Shown in pieces: positions 26,933 through 36,896 of a DNA stretch of 64,000 nucleotides. Origin of the DNA: Akkermansia muciniphila (GTDB lineage: Bacteria > Verrucomicrobiota > Verrucomicrobiia > Limisphaerales > UBA9464); NCBI GenBank assembly GCA_945898055.1, contig CAMDGV010000003.1, forward strand, positions 85,070-149,069, in the 5' to 3' direction. Both the position numbers and the translations under genes were made by a program. The notes under the pieces were generated by a model. That model did no database searches, had not been told where the DNA came from, and saw nothing but the letters and a program-made list of their open reading frames with translations. How positions within the stretch are numbered: position 1 is the stretch's first letter; every line of letters begins with the position of its first letter.

Positions 26933-29900
26933 ATGAACCAGAAAACTATCCCCATCGCATTGGCGGCCCTGCTGTCAGTTCCTGTCCTGCAGGCGGCCAT
27001 CACGGATCAATTGGTGACTCACCTCACCTTTGATTCCAACTTGCTCGATATCTCCGGCAAAAGCCATCACGGCACCGCCGTGGGTAACATCCAGTACGGC
27101 CCCGGACAGGTCGGAACCGGCGCTGTTCAACTCTCCTTCAAGAAGGACGGCACCAGTTTCAACTATGTCACGTTGGGTGCTCCTGCCGATCTCAACTTTG
27201 GCACCTCAACGGATTTTTCACTGAGCTTCTGGTGCAAATTCAATCAATTCGTCTTTGACCCTCCGTTGATCGGCAATAAGGACTGGCTCAGCGGTCAATA
27301 CCAGGGATGGATGGTGGCCACGGGAACCGATGGCCGTCTTCAGTGGAACTATGGCGGTTCACCGGGGCAGCGGAAGGACTACGATGGTCCAGGCAGCACC
27401 CTGAACAATGGTCGGTGGCACCATGTGGTGGTCACCTTTCTGCGCGCGGGCGAAGTGATGACCTATTTGGATGGGGCCTTGGTTGATGAGCGCGATGTCT
27501 CCGCAAGCCTCAACACTGTGGACACCGTGGTCGGACAGGCGGTCAATTTGGGCCAAGATGGCACCGGTCGGTACACCGATGGCAATAGCGTCGAGATCAG
27601 CGATCTGATGATGGATGATCTGGGGATCTGGCGACGGGTGTTGACGGCTGAAGAGTCCAAGGCCATCTACGAGGCTGGTTTGGCAGGCAAGGCCTTGGAG
27701 ACGGTTGTCTCGACTCCGACGGTTCCCATCCTGGCTCGCCAACCATCGGCCGCCACGGTCGTGGCCGGTGAGAGCCTTACCTTGCGTGTCCTCCCCCGAG
27801 GAACCTCTCCCTTCACGTTCCAGTGGCGTCGTGGTTCGGTGAATCTTCCCTCCGCGACCAATGCTGTGCTCACTCTGAGCAACGTTCAGGCCTCGGATGC
27901 AGGCCAGTACACCTGCGTCGTCGGCAACAGTGTCGCGAGTGTGGCGACGGACTCGGCTGAGATTACCGTCGATGCGCAACAGGCACCGACGATTGCTGAA
28001 CAACCGCTGAACGTCGCCGTGGGCCCGAACGGCCACGCCCGGTTTCAGGTGCGTGCAGCTGGTGTGAATCCCATCGTTTACCAATGGTTCCGCAACGGAT
28101 CCGCCATTGCCGGAGCCACACAACCGGCCTTGGTGCTGGCCCGAGTTCAACCGGGTGATGCTGGGCGCTACACCGTGCAAATCCGTGCCGCCAACGGGCA
28201 GACTACGTTGAGCCTCGAGGCGACGCTGACGATTGTGGACGACATTCGTCAGGGCTTGGTCACCCACCTGACCTTCGATACCGATTTCAGCGACGCGTCG
28301 GGTCGCAACAACCATGGAGCCCCGGTCGGATTGCCGACCTTGGTCGAGGGCCGGGTCGGCAAGGGCGCCTTGAGGTTTTCCCAAAAAGCCGACGGTTCGG
28401 AGTTCAACTACGTGACGCTCGGAACTGCGGCCGATTTGGAATTCAGCGTGGATGCGGATTTCTCCTTCTCCATGTGGGTGAAGTTCAGCAAGTGGCAGCG
28501 CGACCCGGTGTTCATTGCCAACAAGAATTGGAACAGTGGCGGCAATGTGGGCTATGCGCTGGCCACCGGGGCCGATGGGCGTTTCCAATGGAATTATGCT
28601 GAGCAGGTGGGTGAACGACGCGATTACGACAGCGGCCCAGGTTTGGTTGGCGACGGGGCTTGGCATCATGTTGCAATCACCTTCCAACGGGGCGGTGAAG
28701 CGGTGACCTTTGTCGATGGCAAAGAAATCAATCGCCAACCTCTACCAACGACCGGAACGACGGTCAGCCCGGGTCTGCCGACCAACATCGGTCAGGATGG
28801 CCGCGGCAACTACACCGACAACAGCACGGTGAGCATGGTGGATGGCACCATTGATGATGTGGCGATCTGGCGTCGTTCGATCACGTCCGATGAAATCCTC
28901 GGCATTTACCGCAAGGGACAGTTTGGCGCCAACGTCCAGGAAAAGGCCCTCAGTGAGTCACTCGTCGCTTGGCTGCCTCTGGACTACGACACCTCCGATC
29001 GATCCGGTCGCGGAAACCATGGTGTCCGCGCGGGCAATCCTCGATTCGCAGAGGGTCGTTCCGGTGGTGCAATCTTGGTGAACTCCCTGACCAATGGTTC
29101 GTCCTTCAACTACGTCTCCCTGGGTGCCCCTGCCGATCTTCAGTTTGGCAAGGACGTTAACTTCTCGGTCTCACTTTGGACTTCGTTCACTAATTGGACC
29201 GGCGACCCGGCCTTGATTGGTAACAAGGACTGGCGCAGTGGCGGCAATCAGGGTTGGGCGATCGCCACGGCAGGCAATGGTCGCCTCCAATGGAATTTGG
29301 GTGATGGCGATGCCGGTGGCCGGAGCCGCCGTGACTATGACGGTCCGGGCGGCACGTTGAACAATGGGGCGTGGCATCACGTTGTGACGGTCTTTGATCG
29401 GGTCCAAGGGGCTATTACGTATTTGGATGGCGCCGCGGTCAGCACCAATTCGATCTCTGGTGATCTCGATTCCATCGACACAGCCGCCGGTTTGGCTGTC
29501 AACATTGGTCAGGATGGTTTGGGAGCCTACACCGACAATGGTGCGGTGGGCCTTCGGAATGGACGCATCGACGATGTCGCCATCTGGCGTCGGTCGCTCG
29601 ATGCAGCGGAGGTGAAGACCATCTTCCAACGGGGCCAACAGGGGCTAAACCTCTTCGGGATGGCTGCCAGTACCAATTCGCTGCCCAATGGGGTGGCATC
29701 CGGAGATGTGACGTCCGATTCAGTGGTTTTGTGGACCCGTTCACTCGTGCCGGGTGTCATTCGTTTCGGAGTCTCGACCAACAGTTCTTTGGACCCATTG
29801 GCTTTTGCAAGTGCGGTCACCCATTTGCAACCGGAGGTTCCGGTCAAGGTGTCCGTCACGGGACTAAATCCGGGTGTCCGCTACTTCTATCGGGTTTTGG

Positions 29901-31543
29901 ATGGGCTTGAGAACAGTGCGTTTGGAACCTTCAAAACTGCGCCCGCTCTCCAAGCCTCGGTCGGGCTCCGCTTCGGAGTGAGTGGTGATTCCCGTGGCGA
30001 ATTGGCGCCGTATCCGTCGATTGGCAACGTGGCCAGCCGCCGCCTCGATTTCTTTGTCAATCTGGGTGATACCATCTATGCCGATGTGCCGTCGCCGGCG
30101 GTGACCAATGACCAAGTCCGCACGTTGGAGCAGTTTCGTCGCAAGCACGCCGAAGTGCTTGGCAATCAGCAAGGTCTCCCGTCGATGGCGGACCTCCGGG
30201 CGAGCACGGTGCTTTTCACCACGATTGACGACCACGAGGTGATCAATGATTTCGCTGGCGGTGCGGCCGCGTCGTCGGATCCCCGCTTCGACCTTACCGG
30301 TAAGCTCGTCAATGAGACCCAACTTTATCGGGATGGTCTTAAAGCCTTCACCGAATTCAATCCGCTCAAGGATCTGACTTACCAGACTCCGGGGGTCGCC
30401 CGTACCGATGGCAAACCCAAGCTGTATCGCTCCGCTCGATACGGTTTGGATGCCAGCCTCTTCTTGCTCGACGCGCGATCGTTCCGGGATGCCGAGTTGA
30501 TCGCTCCCGAGGATCCCAACAACGCCTTGCAGGTGGGTACTTTCCTCTTCCAGTCGATGGATATCAATCCGTTGACGGGACAAGCGCTTCCGCGCCGCAC
30601 GATGCTCGGACAAGCTCAACTCAGTGAGCTGAAGTCCGATCTATTGGCCGCGGAAAAAGCCGGAGTAATCTGGAAATTTATCGGGGTCCCTGAACCGATC
30701 CAGAATCTCGGGGTGTTGGCTGCCAGCGACCGGTTCGAGGGGTATGCCGCCGAACGTTCGGATATCCTCGGGTTTATCCACACCAACCGCATCCGCAACG
30801 TGGTGTTCATCTCGGCGGACATCCACGGGACATTGATCAATAACCTGACTTACCAGTCTGGCAGCCCAGCTGCACCACAGATTCCGGTGCGCTCTTGGGA
30901 GATCACCACCGGTGCCATTGCTTATGACGCGCCGTTTGGCCCTACCGTGTTGGATTTGGCTGCCGGAGTGCCTTCGGGATCCGGGACGTTGTTGAGCCAG
31001 TTCCTCGCATCCTTGAAACTTCCCAATCGAACCGCCTTCGATGCCCTGTTGACACCGGTCCAGAAGAATCAAGCCATGACCGGATTGGTCAATGCTCAGG
31101 TCGAACCGCTGGGTTATACCCCGCTCGGACTGGAGGATTCAGGCCTAGAGTTCCAGGTTGAGACAGGAGGGTCGGTTGCGACCTTCACTTACGGCTGGAC
31201 GGAGTTTGAGATTGATTCAGCCACCCGTGCGTTGCGGGTGACCACCTACGGTCTCCCTAGCTATGCGGCCAACCAGATCAATGACCAGTTGCTGTTGGTG
31301 CAACCGACGGTGGTCAATCGTTTCACGGTCGCCGCCGAGAAACCGTCGTTGCAGTTGAGGCGCTTGGCCACCGGTCTTCGGGTGGTTTGGCCGAAGTCTG
31401 AGCAGGGGTATCGTCTGGAACGAACCGTCAATTTGGGTGCCTCAGCCAATTGGACCCCAGTCGATTCGACAGTGGTCGGCGACGAAAACTCGGCGGCCGT
31501 CAACGAAGAGGCTGCTGCATTCTATCGCCTCCGTAAACCCTGA
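26933..31543 (+). CDS. Giant secreted LamG-Ig-PhoD alkaline phosphatase-like protein
   Basis: 1536 residues from ATG at 26933; a TTG at 26900 gives a poorer N-terminus. The signal peptide ends at LQA-AI. Approximate domain order: LamG (24-256), Ig-like (264-347), Ig-like (351-434), LamG (441-664), LamG (677-909), PhoD N-terminal domain (916-1004), PhoD metallophosphatase (1012-1405), C-terminal beta region ending FYRLRKP. Metal-binding elements visible are GDSRG, NLGDTIYAD, DDHEVINDF and SADIHG. PhoD enzymes hydrolyse phosphodiesters or monoesters outside the cytoplasm; the LamG/Ig array probably binds carbohydrate. Codons are visibly more GC-rich than in flanking genes. A strong hairpin terminator follows. 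Confidence 0.88.
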   Translation: MNQKTIPIALAALLSVPVLQAAITDQLVTHLTFDSNLLDISGKSHHGTAVGNIQYGPGQVGTGAVQLSFKKDGTSFNYVTLGAPADLNFGTSTDFSLSFWCKFNQFVFDPPLIGNKDWLSGQYQGWMVATGTDGRLQWNYGGSPGQRKDYDGPGSTLNNGRWHHVVVTFLRAGEVMTYLDGALVDERDVSASLNTVDTVVGQAVNLGQDGTGRYTDGNSVEISDLMMDDLGIWRRVLTAEESKAIYEAGLAGKALETVVSTPTVPILARQPSAATVVAGESLTLRVLPRGTSPFTFQWRRGSVNLPSATNAVLTLSNVQASDAGQYTCVVGNSVASVATDSAEITVDAQQAPTIAEQPLNVAVGPNGHARFQVRAAGVNPIVYQWFRNGSAIAGATQPALVLARVQPGDAGRYTVQIRAANGQTTLSLEATLTIVDDIRQGLVTHLTFDTDFSDASGRNNHGAPVGLPTLVEGRVGKGALRFSQKADGSEFNYVTLGTAADLEFSVDADFSFSMWVKFSKWQRDPVFIANKNWNSGGNVGYALATGADGRFQWNYAEQVGERRDYDSGPGLVGDGAWHHVAITFQRGGEAVTFVDGKEINRQPLPTTGTTVSPGLPTNIGQDGRGNYTDNSTVSMVDGTIDDVAIWRRSITSDEILGIYRKGQFGANVQEKALSESLVAWLPLDYDTSDRSGRGNHGVRAGNPRFAEGRSGGAILVNSLTNGSSFNYVSLGAPADLQFGKDVNFSVSLWTSFTNWTGDPALIGNKDWRSGGNQGWAIATAGNGRLQWNLGDGDAGGRSRRDYDGPGGTLNNGAWHHVVTVFDRVQGAITYLDGAAVSTNSISGDLDSIDTAAGLAVNIGQDGLGAYTDNGAVGLRNGRIDDVAIWRRSLDAAEVKTIFQRGQQGLNLFGMAASTNSLPNGVASGDVTSDSVVLWTRSLVPGVIRFGVSTNSSLDPLAFASAVTHLQPEVPVKVSVTGLNPGVRYFYRVLDGLENSAFGTFKTAPALQASVGLRFGVSGDSRGELAPYPSIGNVASRRLDFFVNLGDTIYADVPSPAVTNDQVRTLEQFRRKHAEVLGNQQGLPSMADLRASTVLFTTIDDHEVINDFAGGAAASSDPRFDLTGKLVNETQLYRDGLKAFTEFNPLKDLTYQTPGVARTDGKPKLYRSARYGLDASLFLLDARSFRDAELIAPEDPNNALQVGTFLFQSMDINPLTGQALPRRTMLGQAQLSELKSDLLAAEKAGVIWKFIGVPEPIQNLGVLAASDRFEGYAAERSDILGFIHTNRIRNVVFISADIHGTLINNLTYQSGSPAAPQIPVRSWEITTGAIAYDAPFGPTVLDLAAGVPSGSGTLLSQFLASLKLPNRTAFDALLTPVQKNQAMTGLVNAQVEPLGYTPLGLEDSGLEFQVETGGSVATFTYGWTEFEIDSATRALRVTTYGLPSYAANQINDQLLLVQPTVVNRFTVAAEKPSLQLRRLATGLRVVWPKSEQGYRLERTVNLGASANWTPVDSTVVGDENSAAVNEEAAAFYRLRKP

Positions 31544-31571
31544 TCAGGCCGCCTGATTCAATCCTCACGCT

Positions 31572-31611
31572 GCAGCGGTCGGAACCAAAAAGTCTGACCG
31601 CTGCTGCTTTT
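31572..31611 (+). terminator. Rho-independent terminator of the PhoD gene
   Basis: GCAGCGGTC at 31572-31580 pairs with GACCGCTGC at 31596-31604, with further pairing in the loop, and is followed by a short T-run (TGCTTTT). It starts 28 bases after the PhoD stop. Confidence 0.7.
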
Positions 31612-31835
31612 AGCTCCCGCTTGGGTCCCTGAGTCTGGTCCGCAATCGCCACCGGGCAGAGGACGAATGGGGCCGGCCGCGCACTGGCCATCTTCTAGAG
31701 TTGTTGCTTCAGCTGTGAGCGGATCCACTCGCGCCCGCGTCCACTCTTCTTCCCCGACTCGACGCGTTCACTTATTGAGTCGAAAATCCACTTCCGTCTA
31801 GGATCTCTCAAGACTACGTTCCATCCTAGTTTCGC

Positions 31836-32378
31836 ATGACCGACACTGACCCGATACCTCGAGTTTCTTGGTGGCAAATCATTGCGATAGGGCGCAATCC
31901 AAAGACCACCTTTATCCGATTGCTCATCACTGCAGTCTTAGTCTATTGGGGATTTAAGTCGGCCATCCTGCCAATCTCAGTGAGTGGCATTAGCATGCAA
32001 CCCACCTATCGCGATGGAAAACGCCTGTTCATCAATAAATTAGCCTACAAATTAGATCTTCCGCAGCGGGGCGACGTGGTCGCCATCCATGAAGCCGGCG
32101 ACCGATTATACCTCCTTAAGAGAATTATCGGACTTCCAGGAGAACGCCTCCGGATTATGCGCGGCACGGTTTATATTGACGATGAACCGCTCCTAGAATC
32201 CTACCTGTTGCCACCCACCAATGGAGTCGTTAACCCAGCACCGTGGGAACTAGATGAAGTCCGGATTCGTGGGGACGAACTCTTTGTCATCGGTGATAAT
32301 CGTTCCATGGGAAAGACGGACCATTATTTCGGAAGAGTAAACTCCTCTCGGATCGCTGGGCGCCTGATCAAGCCATGA
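31836..32378 (+). CDS. lepB: Signal peptidase I
   Basis: 180 residues from ATG at 31836. One N-terminal membrane helix (about 25-48), then the S26 family boxes: catalytic Ser53 in GISMQPT, catalytic Lys95 in LLKRIIGLPGE, and GDNRSMGKTDHYFG near the end. It cleaves signal peptides at the outer face of the inner membrane, serving the many secreted proteins in this window. It is short, like the compact one-helix form. Its stop overlaps the next start by four bases. Confidence 0.92.
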   Translation: MTDTDPIPRVSWWQIIAIGRNPKTTFIRLLITAVLVYWGFKSAILPISVSGISMQPTYRDGKRLFINKLAYKLDLPQRGDVVAIHEAGDRLYLLKRIIGLPGERLRIMRGTVYIDDEPLLESYLLPPTNGVVNPAPWELDEVRIRGDELFVIGDNRSMGKTDHYFGRVNSSRIAGRLIKP

Positions 32379-32878
32379 ACACTCGATTCGCGCGCATTGC
32401 GTTCTTCCTCGCCATCGCGGCGGCTCTCACCGCATTGATCCGCCTGATGCCCACCGAAGAAGACCGTATCCGAGGGGTTATCCTTAAAGCCCGGGCGGCT
32501 ATTTCTTCTGAGAATCGAACTAAAAGCTCTCTGGACACTCTCGCCCGAGTGGGAGAACTCACCGCCTGTCTAACCCGCGATATCATCGTCAATGTCGATG
32601 TCTTTAGTCTCGGGGCCGGTTCTTTGCAAGGCGCGGAGGAGGTTCGGGGCGCCGTTCTAGCCCTTCCCCAAGTGTATCCCGAGCTTAAAGTTCGCTTCGA
32701 CGACATCCGGATTACTCTCGAAGATCCGCTCCAAGCTCGGGCTTGGTTTGTTGCCACAATTACTCCGAAAGATCGGGAATCGAGCGGGGCACAAGAGTTT
32801 GCCCTGAGCCTACGTCGAATCGACGGGCGCTGGTTTATTTCTCGAATCGAAACGGTCAGATCACTCAAGTCTCAATAA
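32375..32878 (+). CDS. Membrane-anchored NTF2/SnoaL-like protein, hypothetical
   Basis: 167 residues, ATG overlapping the lepB stop. A hydrophobic N-terminal helix (about 6-24) anchors or exports it. The remainder has the helix-then-beta-sheet pattern of small NTF2/SnoaL-like folds, with GAEEVRGAVLALPQVYPELKVRFDDI and a final RRIDGRWFISRIETV. No catalytic residue can be assigned. Coupling to lepB suggests co-expression only. Confidence 0.6.
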   Translation: MNTRFARIAFFLAIAAALTALIRLMPTEEDRIRGVILKARAAISSENRTKSSLDTLARVGELTACLTRDIIVNVDVFSLGAGSLQGAEEVRGAVLALPQVYPELKVRFDDIRITLEDPLQARAWFVATITPKDRESSGAQEFALSLRRIDGRWFISRIETVRSLKSQ

Positions 32879-32906
32879 CCCTCACTTGCAGTAAAGCCTA
32901 TCTGGT

Positions 32907-33557
32907 ATGAGCCTTCTCTTACCGATGAAGGAAGCCTATATTGCTGCTAAAGAACGGTGGGCCCGAAAAATGGCCGGGGTGGATAAACCCGCGATCCATT
33001 CGGTGAACCGCCTCCCTCCCGGCCAGCGCGAGGTTACCAACTTCCCTATCCTAGATCTGGGCGTCAAACCCCAGATCCCCTTAGATCGGTGGGAACTTAA
33101 GATCAGTGGTGCCGTCGAGCATCCGGTGACCCTCGACTGGCAGGCCTTTAACCGTTTACCTCAGTTTACCGACACCAGCGACTTTCATTGTGTCACCACT
33201 TGGAGCCAATTCGATATGCTCTGGAGTGGGGTTTCCTTCCTAACCCTTGTTGACCTAGTGCGGCCTGAAGCTTCGTGCAGTCACGTTTTTTTTAAAAGTT
33301 ATGACGGTTACTCCACCAGCAACCCACTAGATGTCTGTACGGATGATGATGTCCTGATTGCCCACCACTGGAAGGGCCAACCTTTGACGGTCGAACACGG
33401 CGGACCCGCCCGTGTGATACTTCCTAAACGCTATGCTTGGAAGGGTGCCAAATGGATCCGTGAAATTACCTTTATGAATCAGGATATCCTCGGTTTTTGG
33501 GAGTTGCGCGGTTACTCGAATACGGCCGACCCCTGGACGGATGATCGTTTCTCCTAA
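32907..33557 (+). CDS. Sulfite-oxidase-fold molybdopterin-binding oxidoreductase
   Basis: 216 residues from ATG at 32907. It consists of the PF00174-type domain alone: WELKISGAVEHPVTLDW, the molybdenum-ligating Cys95 in DFHCVTTWS, and RVILPKRYAWKGAKWI near the C-terminus. There is no signal peptide, haem domain or dimerisation domain, so it is a minimal cytoplasmic member of the family. It needs the cofactor whose first synthesis step is encoded by moaA at 20877. Physiological substrate unknown. Confidence 0.85.
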   Translation: MSLLLPMKEAYIAAKERWARKMAGVDKPAIHSVNRLPPGQREVTNFPILDLGVKPQIPLDRWELKISGAVEHPVTLDWQAFNRLPQFTDTSDFHCVTTWSQFDMLWSGVSFLTLVDLVRPEASCSHVFFKSYDGYSTSNPLDVCTDDDVLIAHHWKGQPLTVEHGGPARVILPKRYAWKGAKWIREITFMNQDILGFWELRGYSNTADPWTDDRFS

Positions 33558-33600
33558 AATAGATAAATCCTTCAACTTGAACTGACTCTGAACTTACCGT

Positions 33601-33635
33601 TTGACACCTTAGTTCGTTTTGTAAGAAATGGGGGG
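33601..33635 (+). promoter_or_regulatory. Possible promoter giving a leaderless transcript
   Basis: TTGACA at 33601-33606 and TAAGAA at 33622-33627 are spaced 15 bases apart. Transcription would start within a base or two of the ATG at 33636, leaving no room for a ribosome-binding site. The spacing is short, so this is tentative. Confidence 0.3.
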
Positions 33636-34649
33636 ATGTCCCTCTCTCTTCACAGCGTTCAAATTCTTACTCTCGCGACGCTGCTCGCCATGCCGTTCGT
33701 TCGCGCCGAAGTGAATGTCGTTGAGAAAGTCGATACGGATGTCTACTTCCACGAAGGTGACCTCGGCCGCTATGGCCATTGCAACAACGGTTGGATCATC
33801 TTTAGCGACTACGTCTTGATGATTGATGCGAACTTCCCCTCTGGCGCTCAAGTCGTGTTACCGAAAATCAAGGCGATGACCGACAAGCCCATTAAGTTTG
33901 CTTTCGACACGCACCACCATGGCGACCACGCCTATGGCAACCAAGTCATGCACGAGGCCGGCGCGACGATCGTGGGCCACTCGGGCGTGCTGACAGAGAT
34001 GAAGAAATATGAGACGAACTACTTTACCGGCAAAGGATCTGGCCCTTGGGAAAGCGCGGCGAAAAATCGCAAGGATGTCGCCGCTAGCAAACTCCGCCCG
34101 CCGAGCCTGCTTTTCGAGCAAAAGATGGCCTTTGACGACGGAACGCACCGCGTCGAGCTGCTTCACTTCGGCGTCGCTCACACCCACGGCGACGGTTGGG
34201 CGTGGTTGCCCAAGGAGCGGGTTATTTTCACTGGTGACGCCTGCGTAAACGGTCCTTACAACTACGTGGGCGACGGCAATATCCACGAGTGGATTAAGAC
34301 CTTGGACAAGGTCATCGCTCTCAAGCCACTGAAAGTCTGCCCCGCACACGGGCCCAGCGGTGGTCCAGAGATGTTGACGAATCAGCAGCAGTACTTCAAA
34401 TCCCTCCTCGCCGAGGTGAAAAAGCTCAAAGTCGCCGGTAAAACCGCCGCCGAAGTGCAAGCCGCCTCCGATACCATTAAAGAAACGCTCCGCAGAGACG
34501 AACGTATCGCCCACTATATTGGCTCGATGTTCTTCGAGGCGCAGGTGGAGAAAGTATGGAGGGAACTGAAGGGAGCCGCTTTCCCGCCAAAGAAGCAGGC
34601 GCAAGTACAACCGGCTAAACTCAAAACCAAGACCCTTGTGATGCGCTAA
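33636..34649 (+). CDS. Secreted metallo-beta-lactamase-fold hydrolase
   Basis: 337 residues from ATG at 33636. A signal peptide (cleavage near VRA-EV, residue 24) exports it. Metal ligands: H93-x-H95-x-D97-H98 (THHHGDH), a His in VAHTHGDGW, the Asp in FTGDACVN and a His in CPAHGPSGG. This is the complete set for a binuclear MBL hydrolase. The extra ~80-residue helical C-terminus distinguishes it from simple glyoxalase II. The substrate cannot be told from sequence; it need not act on antibiotics. Confidence 0.82.
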   Translation: MSLSLHSVQILTLATLLAMPFVRAEVNVVEKVDTDVYFHEGDLGRYGHCNNGWIIFSDYVLMIDANFPSGAQVVLPKIKAMTDKPIKFAFDTHHHGDHAYGNQVMHEAGATIVGHSGVLTEMKKYETNYFTGKGSGPWESAAKNRKDVAASKLRPPSLLFEQKMAFDDGTHRVELLHFGVAHTHGDGWAWLPKERVIFTGDACVNGPYNYVGDGNIHEWIKTLDKVIALKPLKVCPAHGPSGGPEMLTNQQQYFKSLLAEVKKLKVAGKTAAEVQAASDTIKETLRRDERIAHYIGSMFFEAQVEKVWRELKGAAFPPKKQAQVQPAKLKTKTLVMR

Positions 34650-34779
34650 TCAGAGTTCGCTCCTCGCGGATGGGAAAGAAGGGAACCAAAAGTTAAAGTC
34701 CTTGTTGAAAGCGAGGGGTCAGGGTTCTTACGCTCTTTGCACTGTCAATTTTATCCGCTCCAATGCCTCAATTCCTAGT

Positions 34780-35958
34780 ATGATCCCCTTTTCTCTCTTT
34801 TCCTCTCGCCACTTTTTCTCCGCTATCATCACTGCAACTGCAGTTACTGCTCTTACTTTAAGCAGTGGTTGCAAGCCCTCGCCCTCCACTGAGGCCAGTG
34901 CAACAATTAAGGTCGGAGAATACGCCTCACTTACTGGCACCGAAGCAACTTTCGGGGTCTCTTCTCATGAGGGAACAGTCCTTGCAGTGGAAGAAATAAA
35001 CAAAGCTGGAGGGATTCTCGGCAAACAAGTGGAATTGTTTCACGAGGACAACCGTTCGACCGCTGGCGAGTCTGTCACGATTGTTAAAAAGTTTATCAGT
35101 CGAGATGGAGTTGTGGCAGTTTTAGGTGAAGTGGCTTCGGGGCGTTCTCTTGAAGCGGCTCCAGTGTGCCAAGCGGCTGGGATTCCGATGATTTCACCTT
35201 CGTCCACTAATCCTAAAGTCACCGAAATCGGCGACTACATTTTTCGCGTCTGTTTTACCGATCCCTTCCAAGGCAAACTGATTTCTGACTTTGCTTGGAA
35301 AGCGCTCAAACTAAAGCGAGTTGCCGTTTTCTCTGATGTTTCATCGGCCTACGGCGATGGTCTTAGACAGTATTTCAGCGATGCTTTTAAAGCGTCGGGA
35401 GGCCAGATTATCGTCGAACAAAAATATTCGTCGAAGGACAAGGATTTTAAGGCTCAATTGACGGCGATTAAGGCGACCAATCCAGATGGTATTTGCATCC
35501 CCGGTTACTATAACGAAGTCGGATTGATTGTGAAGCAAGCCCGCGAATTAGGGATTATGGTTCCCCTCTTTGGAGGGGACGGATGGGAAGCTCCTGAACT
35601 CATCCAGATCGGTGGCGCAGAAGCTCTAAAGAACACCTATTACTCCACCCATTTTTCTCCGATTCAAGAGACCCCTGAAGCTAAGAAATTTGTCTCTTCC
35701 TACAAGGCTCGTTATAGCGGTAAAACACCCGATGCAATGGCGGCCCTAGGGTATGATTCAATGTTGGTTCTTGCTGATTCAATCAAACGCGCCGGTTCTA
35801 CTGAGCCTAAAAAATTAAAAGCTGCCTTGGCCGCAACGGATATGATCGGTGCTTCAGGTCGTACTCGGATGGATGCAAAGCGCGACTCACCGAAGGCTGC
35901 GGTCATTATTACTGTGGAAAATGGGCAGTTCAAATTCCTGCAAACGGTTGAACCTTAA
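34780..35958 (+). CDS. Branched-chain amino-acid-type ABC transporter binding lipoprotein
   Basis: 392 residues from ATG at 34780; an in-frame start at 34702 would extend the signal region unnaturally. The lipobox is LSSGC. The mature protein is a periplasmic-binding-protein type I fold of the LivK family: KVGEYASLTGTEATFG, AVEEINKAGGILGKQVEL and MISPSSTNPKVTE. It captures amino acids or related compounds for an ABC importer. No LivH/M/G/F genes adjoin, so its transporter is encoded elsewhere. Confidence 0.87.
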   Translation: MIPFSLFSSRHFFSAIITATAVTALTLSSGCKPSPSTEASATIKVGEYASLTGTEATFGVSSHEGTVLAVEEINKAGGILGKQVELFHEDNRSTAGESVTIVKKFISRDGVVAVLGEVASGRSLEAAPVCQAAGIPMISPSSTNPKVTEIGDYIFRVCFTDPFQGKLISDFAWKALKLKRVAVFSDVSSAYGDGLRQYFSDAFKASGGQIIVEQKYSSKDKDFKAQLTAIKATNPDGICIPGYYNEVGLIVKQARELGIMVPLFGGDGWEAPELIQIGGAEALKNTYYSTHFSPIQETPEAKKFVSSYKARYSGKTPDAMAALGYDSMLVLADSIKRAGSTEPKKLKAALAATDMIGASGRTRMDAKRDSPKAAVIITVENGQFKFLQTVEP

Positions 35959-36183
35959 ACCGCACTTATCTTAAGCCATCGAAAGGCGAAATAGACTTAG
36001 AAGTTTCGTCGACCTCCAATCAGCGCTCCTGCCCTCGCCCCAACGAGCACTGCTCTTGTTCGTGTTGCTTGGGTGAGGGTGCGGACGGAGCGATCCGAGA
36101 TCCTACGCCCGGACGGGCTGTGAATAATTCCACGGCAGCCAGGCACTGCCGCTATCTCGCTGCTCTCGAGCCTCTCCACGACT
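35959..36183. other. Intergenic region without a recognised gene
   Basis: It separates the binding-protein gene from the accessory stretch. Only short unsupported frames cross it; no terminator with a T-run was found. Confidence 0.4.
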
Positions 36184-36774
36184 TCATGTAAGGTGAGGTG
36201 ATGAAATGAGAACGCCGCCCCTCAAGCCTGCGGAACTGGACAGGGTGCGTTCTGTCCTTCGGCCCCATCCCTCGCCTTCCCTCCCCACAAACAAAAGGTG
36301 TTGACACCCTTTTTGGATTCGCAATCCAAGCCGCCAAAAACTGGAACGAGGAGCCGAAAATATGTGTCCACAAAATGGACACTCAAGTGGCGCACTCCAA
36401 TTGATATGGCCTCGTCTGAAATGCTCCCAGAGGCGGGCTACATCGGATTTGGGGACCCCAGAACATCGGGCATAAACCCTCGGCGTCACCTCAATCTCTG
36501 AAGGGGCCTGAACCATTTGTCGCCATTGTTCAACCAGTTCCCGATCCGAGCGAAGGCGCCACCGCCGTTTAGACGGTTCCTTGGTCAAAAGACCACTCCC
36601 CTTTAATTCGTCCCACAGGATGCCCCACCCTCGAGGCGTCAACCGGGTCAGCCGCCTCAGTTCTGCCGGGTAGGCTGGCCGTTGAGCTAGATGCGCCATG
36701 ATCCGTTCCAGACTGGGTTTGCCGGCGGCATAAATTTGGGCATTTAGATGCGTTTCAAAAGTGTCTGCAGCCAT
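36184..36774 (-). CDS. Hypothetical protein with winged-helix-like N-terminus and zinc-finger-like motif
   Basis: 196 residues from ATG at 36774. Residues ~18-70 look like a winged helix (SLERIMAHLAQRPAYPAELRRL). A C-x2-C pair (CPFCGHIF) follows near residue 134, but the second pair expected for a zinc ribbon is not obvious. The last 40 residues look like chance translation, so the gene may be 3'-truncated or rearranged. Family unknown; DNA binding is a guess. Confidence 0.45.
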   Translation of the reverse strand: MAADTFETHLNAQIYAAGKPSLERIMAHLAQRPAYPAELRRLTRLTPRGWGILWDELKGSGLLTKEPSKRRWRLRSDRELVEQWRQMVQAPSEIEVTPRVYARCSGVPKSDVARLWEHFRRGHINWSAPLECPFCGHIFSAPRSSFWRLGLRIQKGCQHLLFVGREGEGWGRRTERTLSSSAGLRGGVLISSPHLT

Positions 36775-36896
36775 TCCTTCAGGTTATTACCTGTGTCAAC
36801 CCAGCCTATTCCATCCAAGTGCCATAGACCCAACCCACGTGGTACCCATGATTGTGGCTACGTGGGCGGACTGATCTGAAAAGGCGATGAGAACGC

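Noticed and set aside
27359..28738. 459-residue minus-strand open frame inside the PhoD fusion gene
   Set aside because: It mirrors the LamG/Ig coding region, lacks any family signature and arises from GC-rich codon use on the opposite strand.
33858..34610. 250-residue minus-strand frame
   Set aside because: It is antisense to the metallo-hydrolase, whose metal ligands are intact; no motif in the antisense frame.
36296..36318. AAAGGTG-TTGA-CACC stem followed by TTTTT as a terminator
   Set aside because: It lies inside an ORF and 340 bases from the nearest plus-strand gene end; the stem is short.
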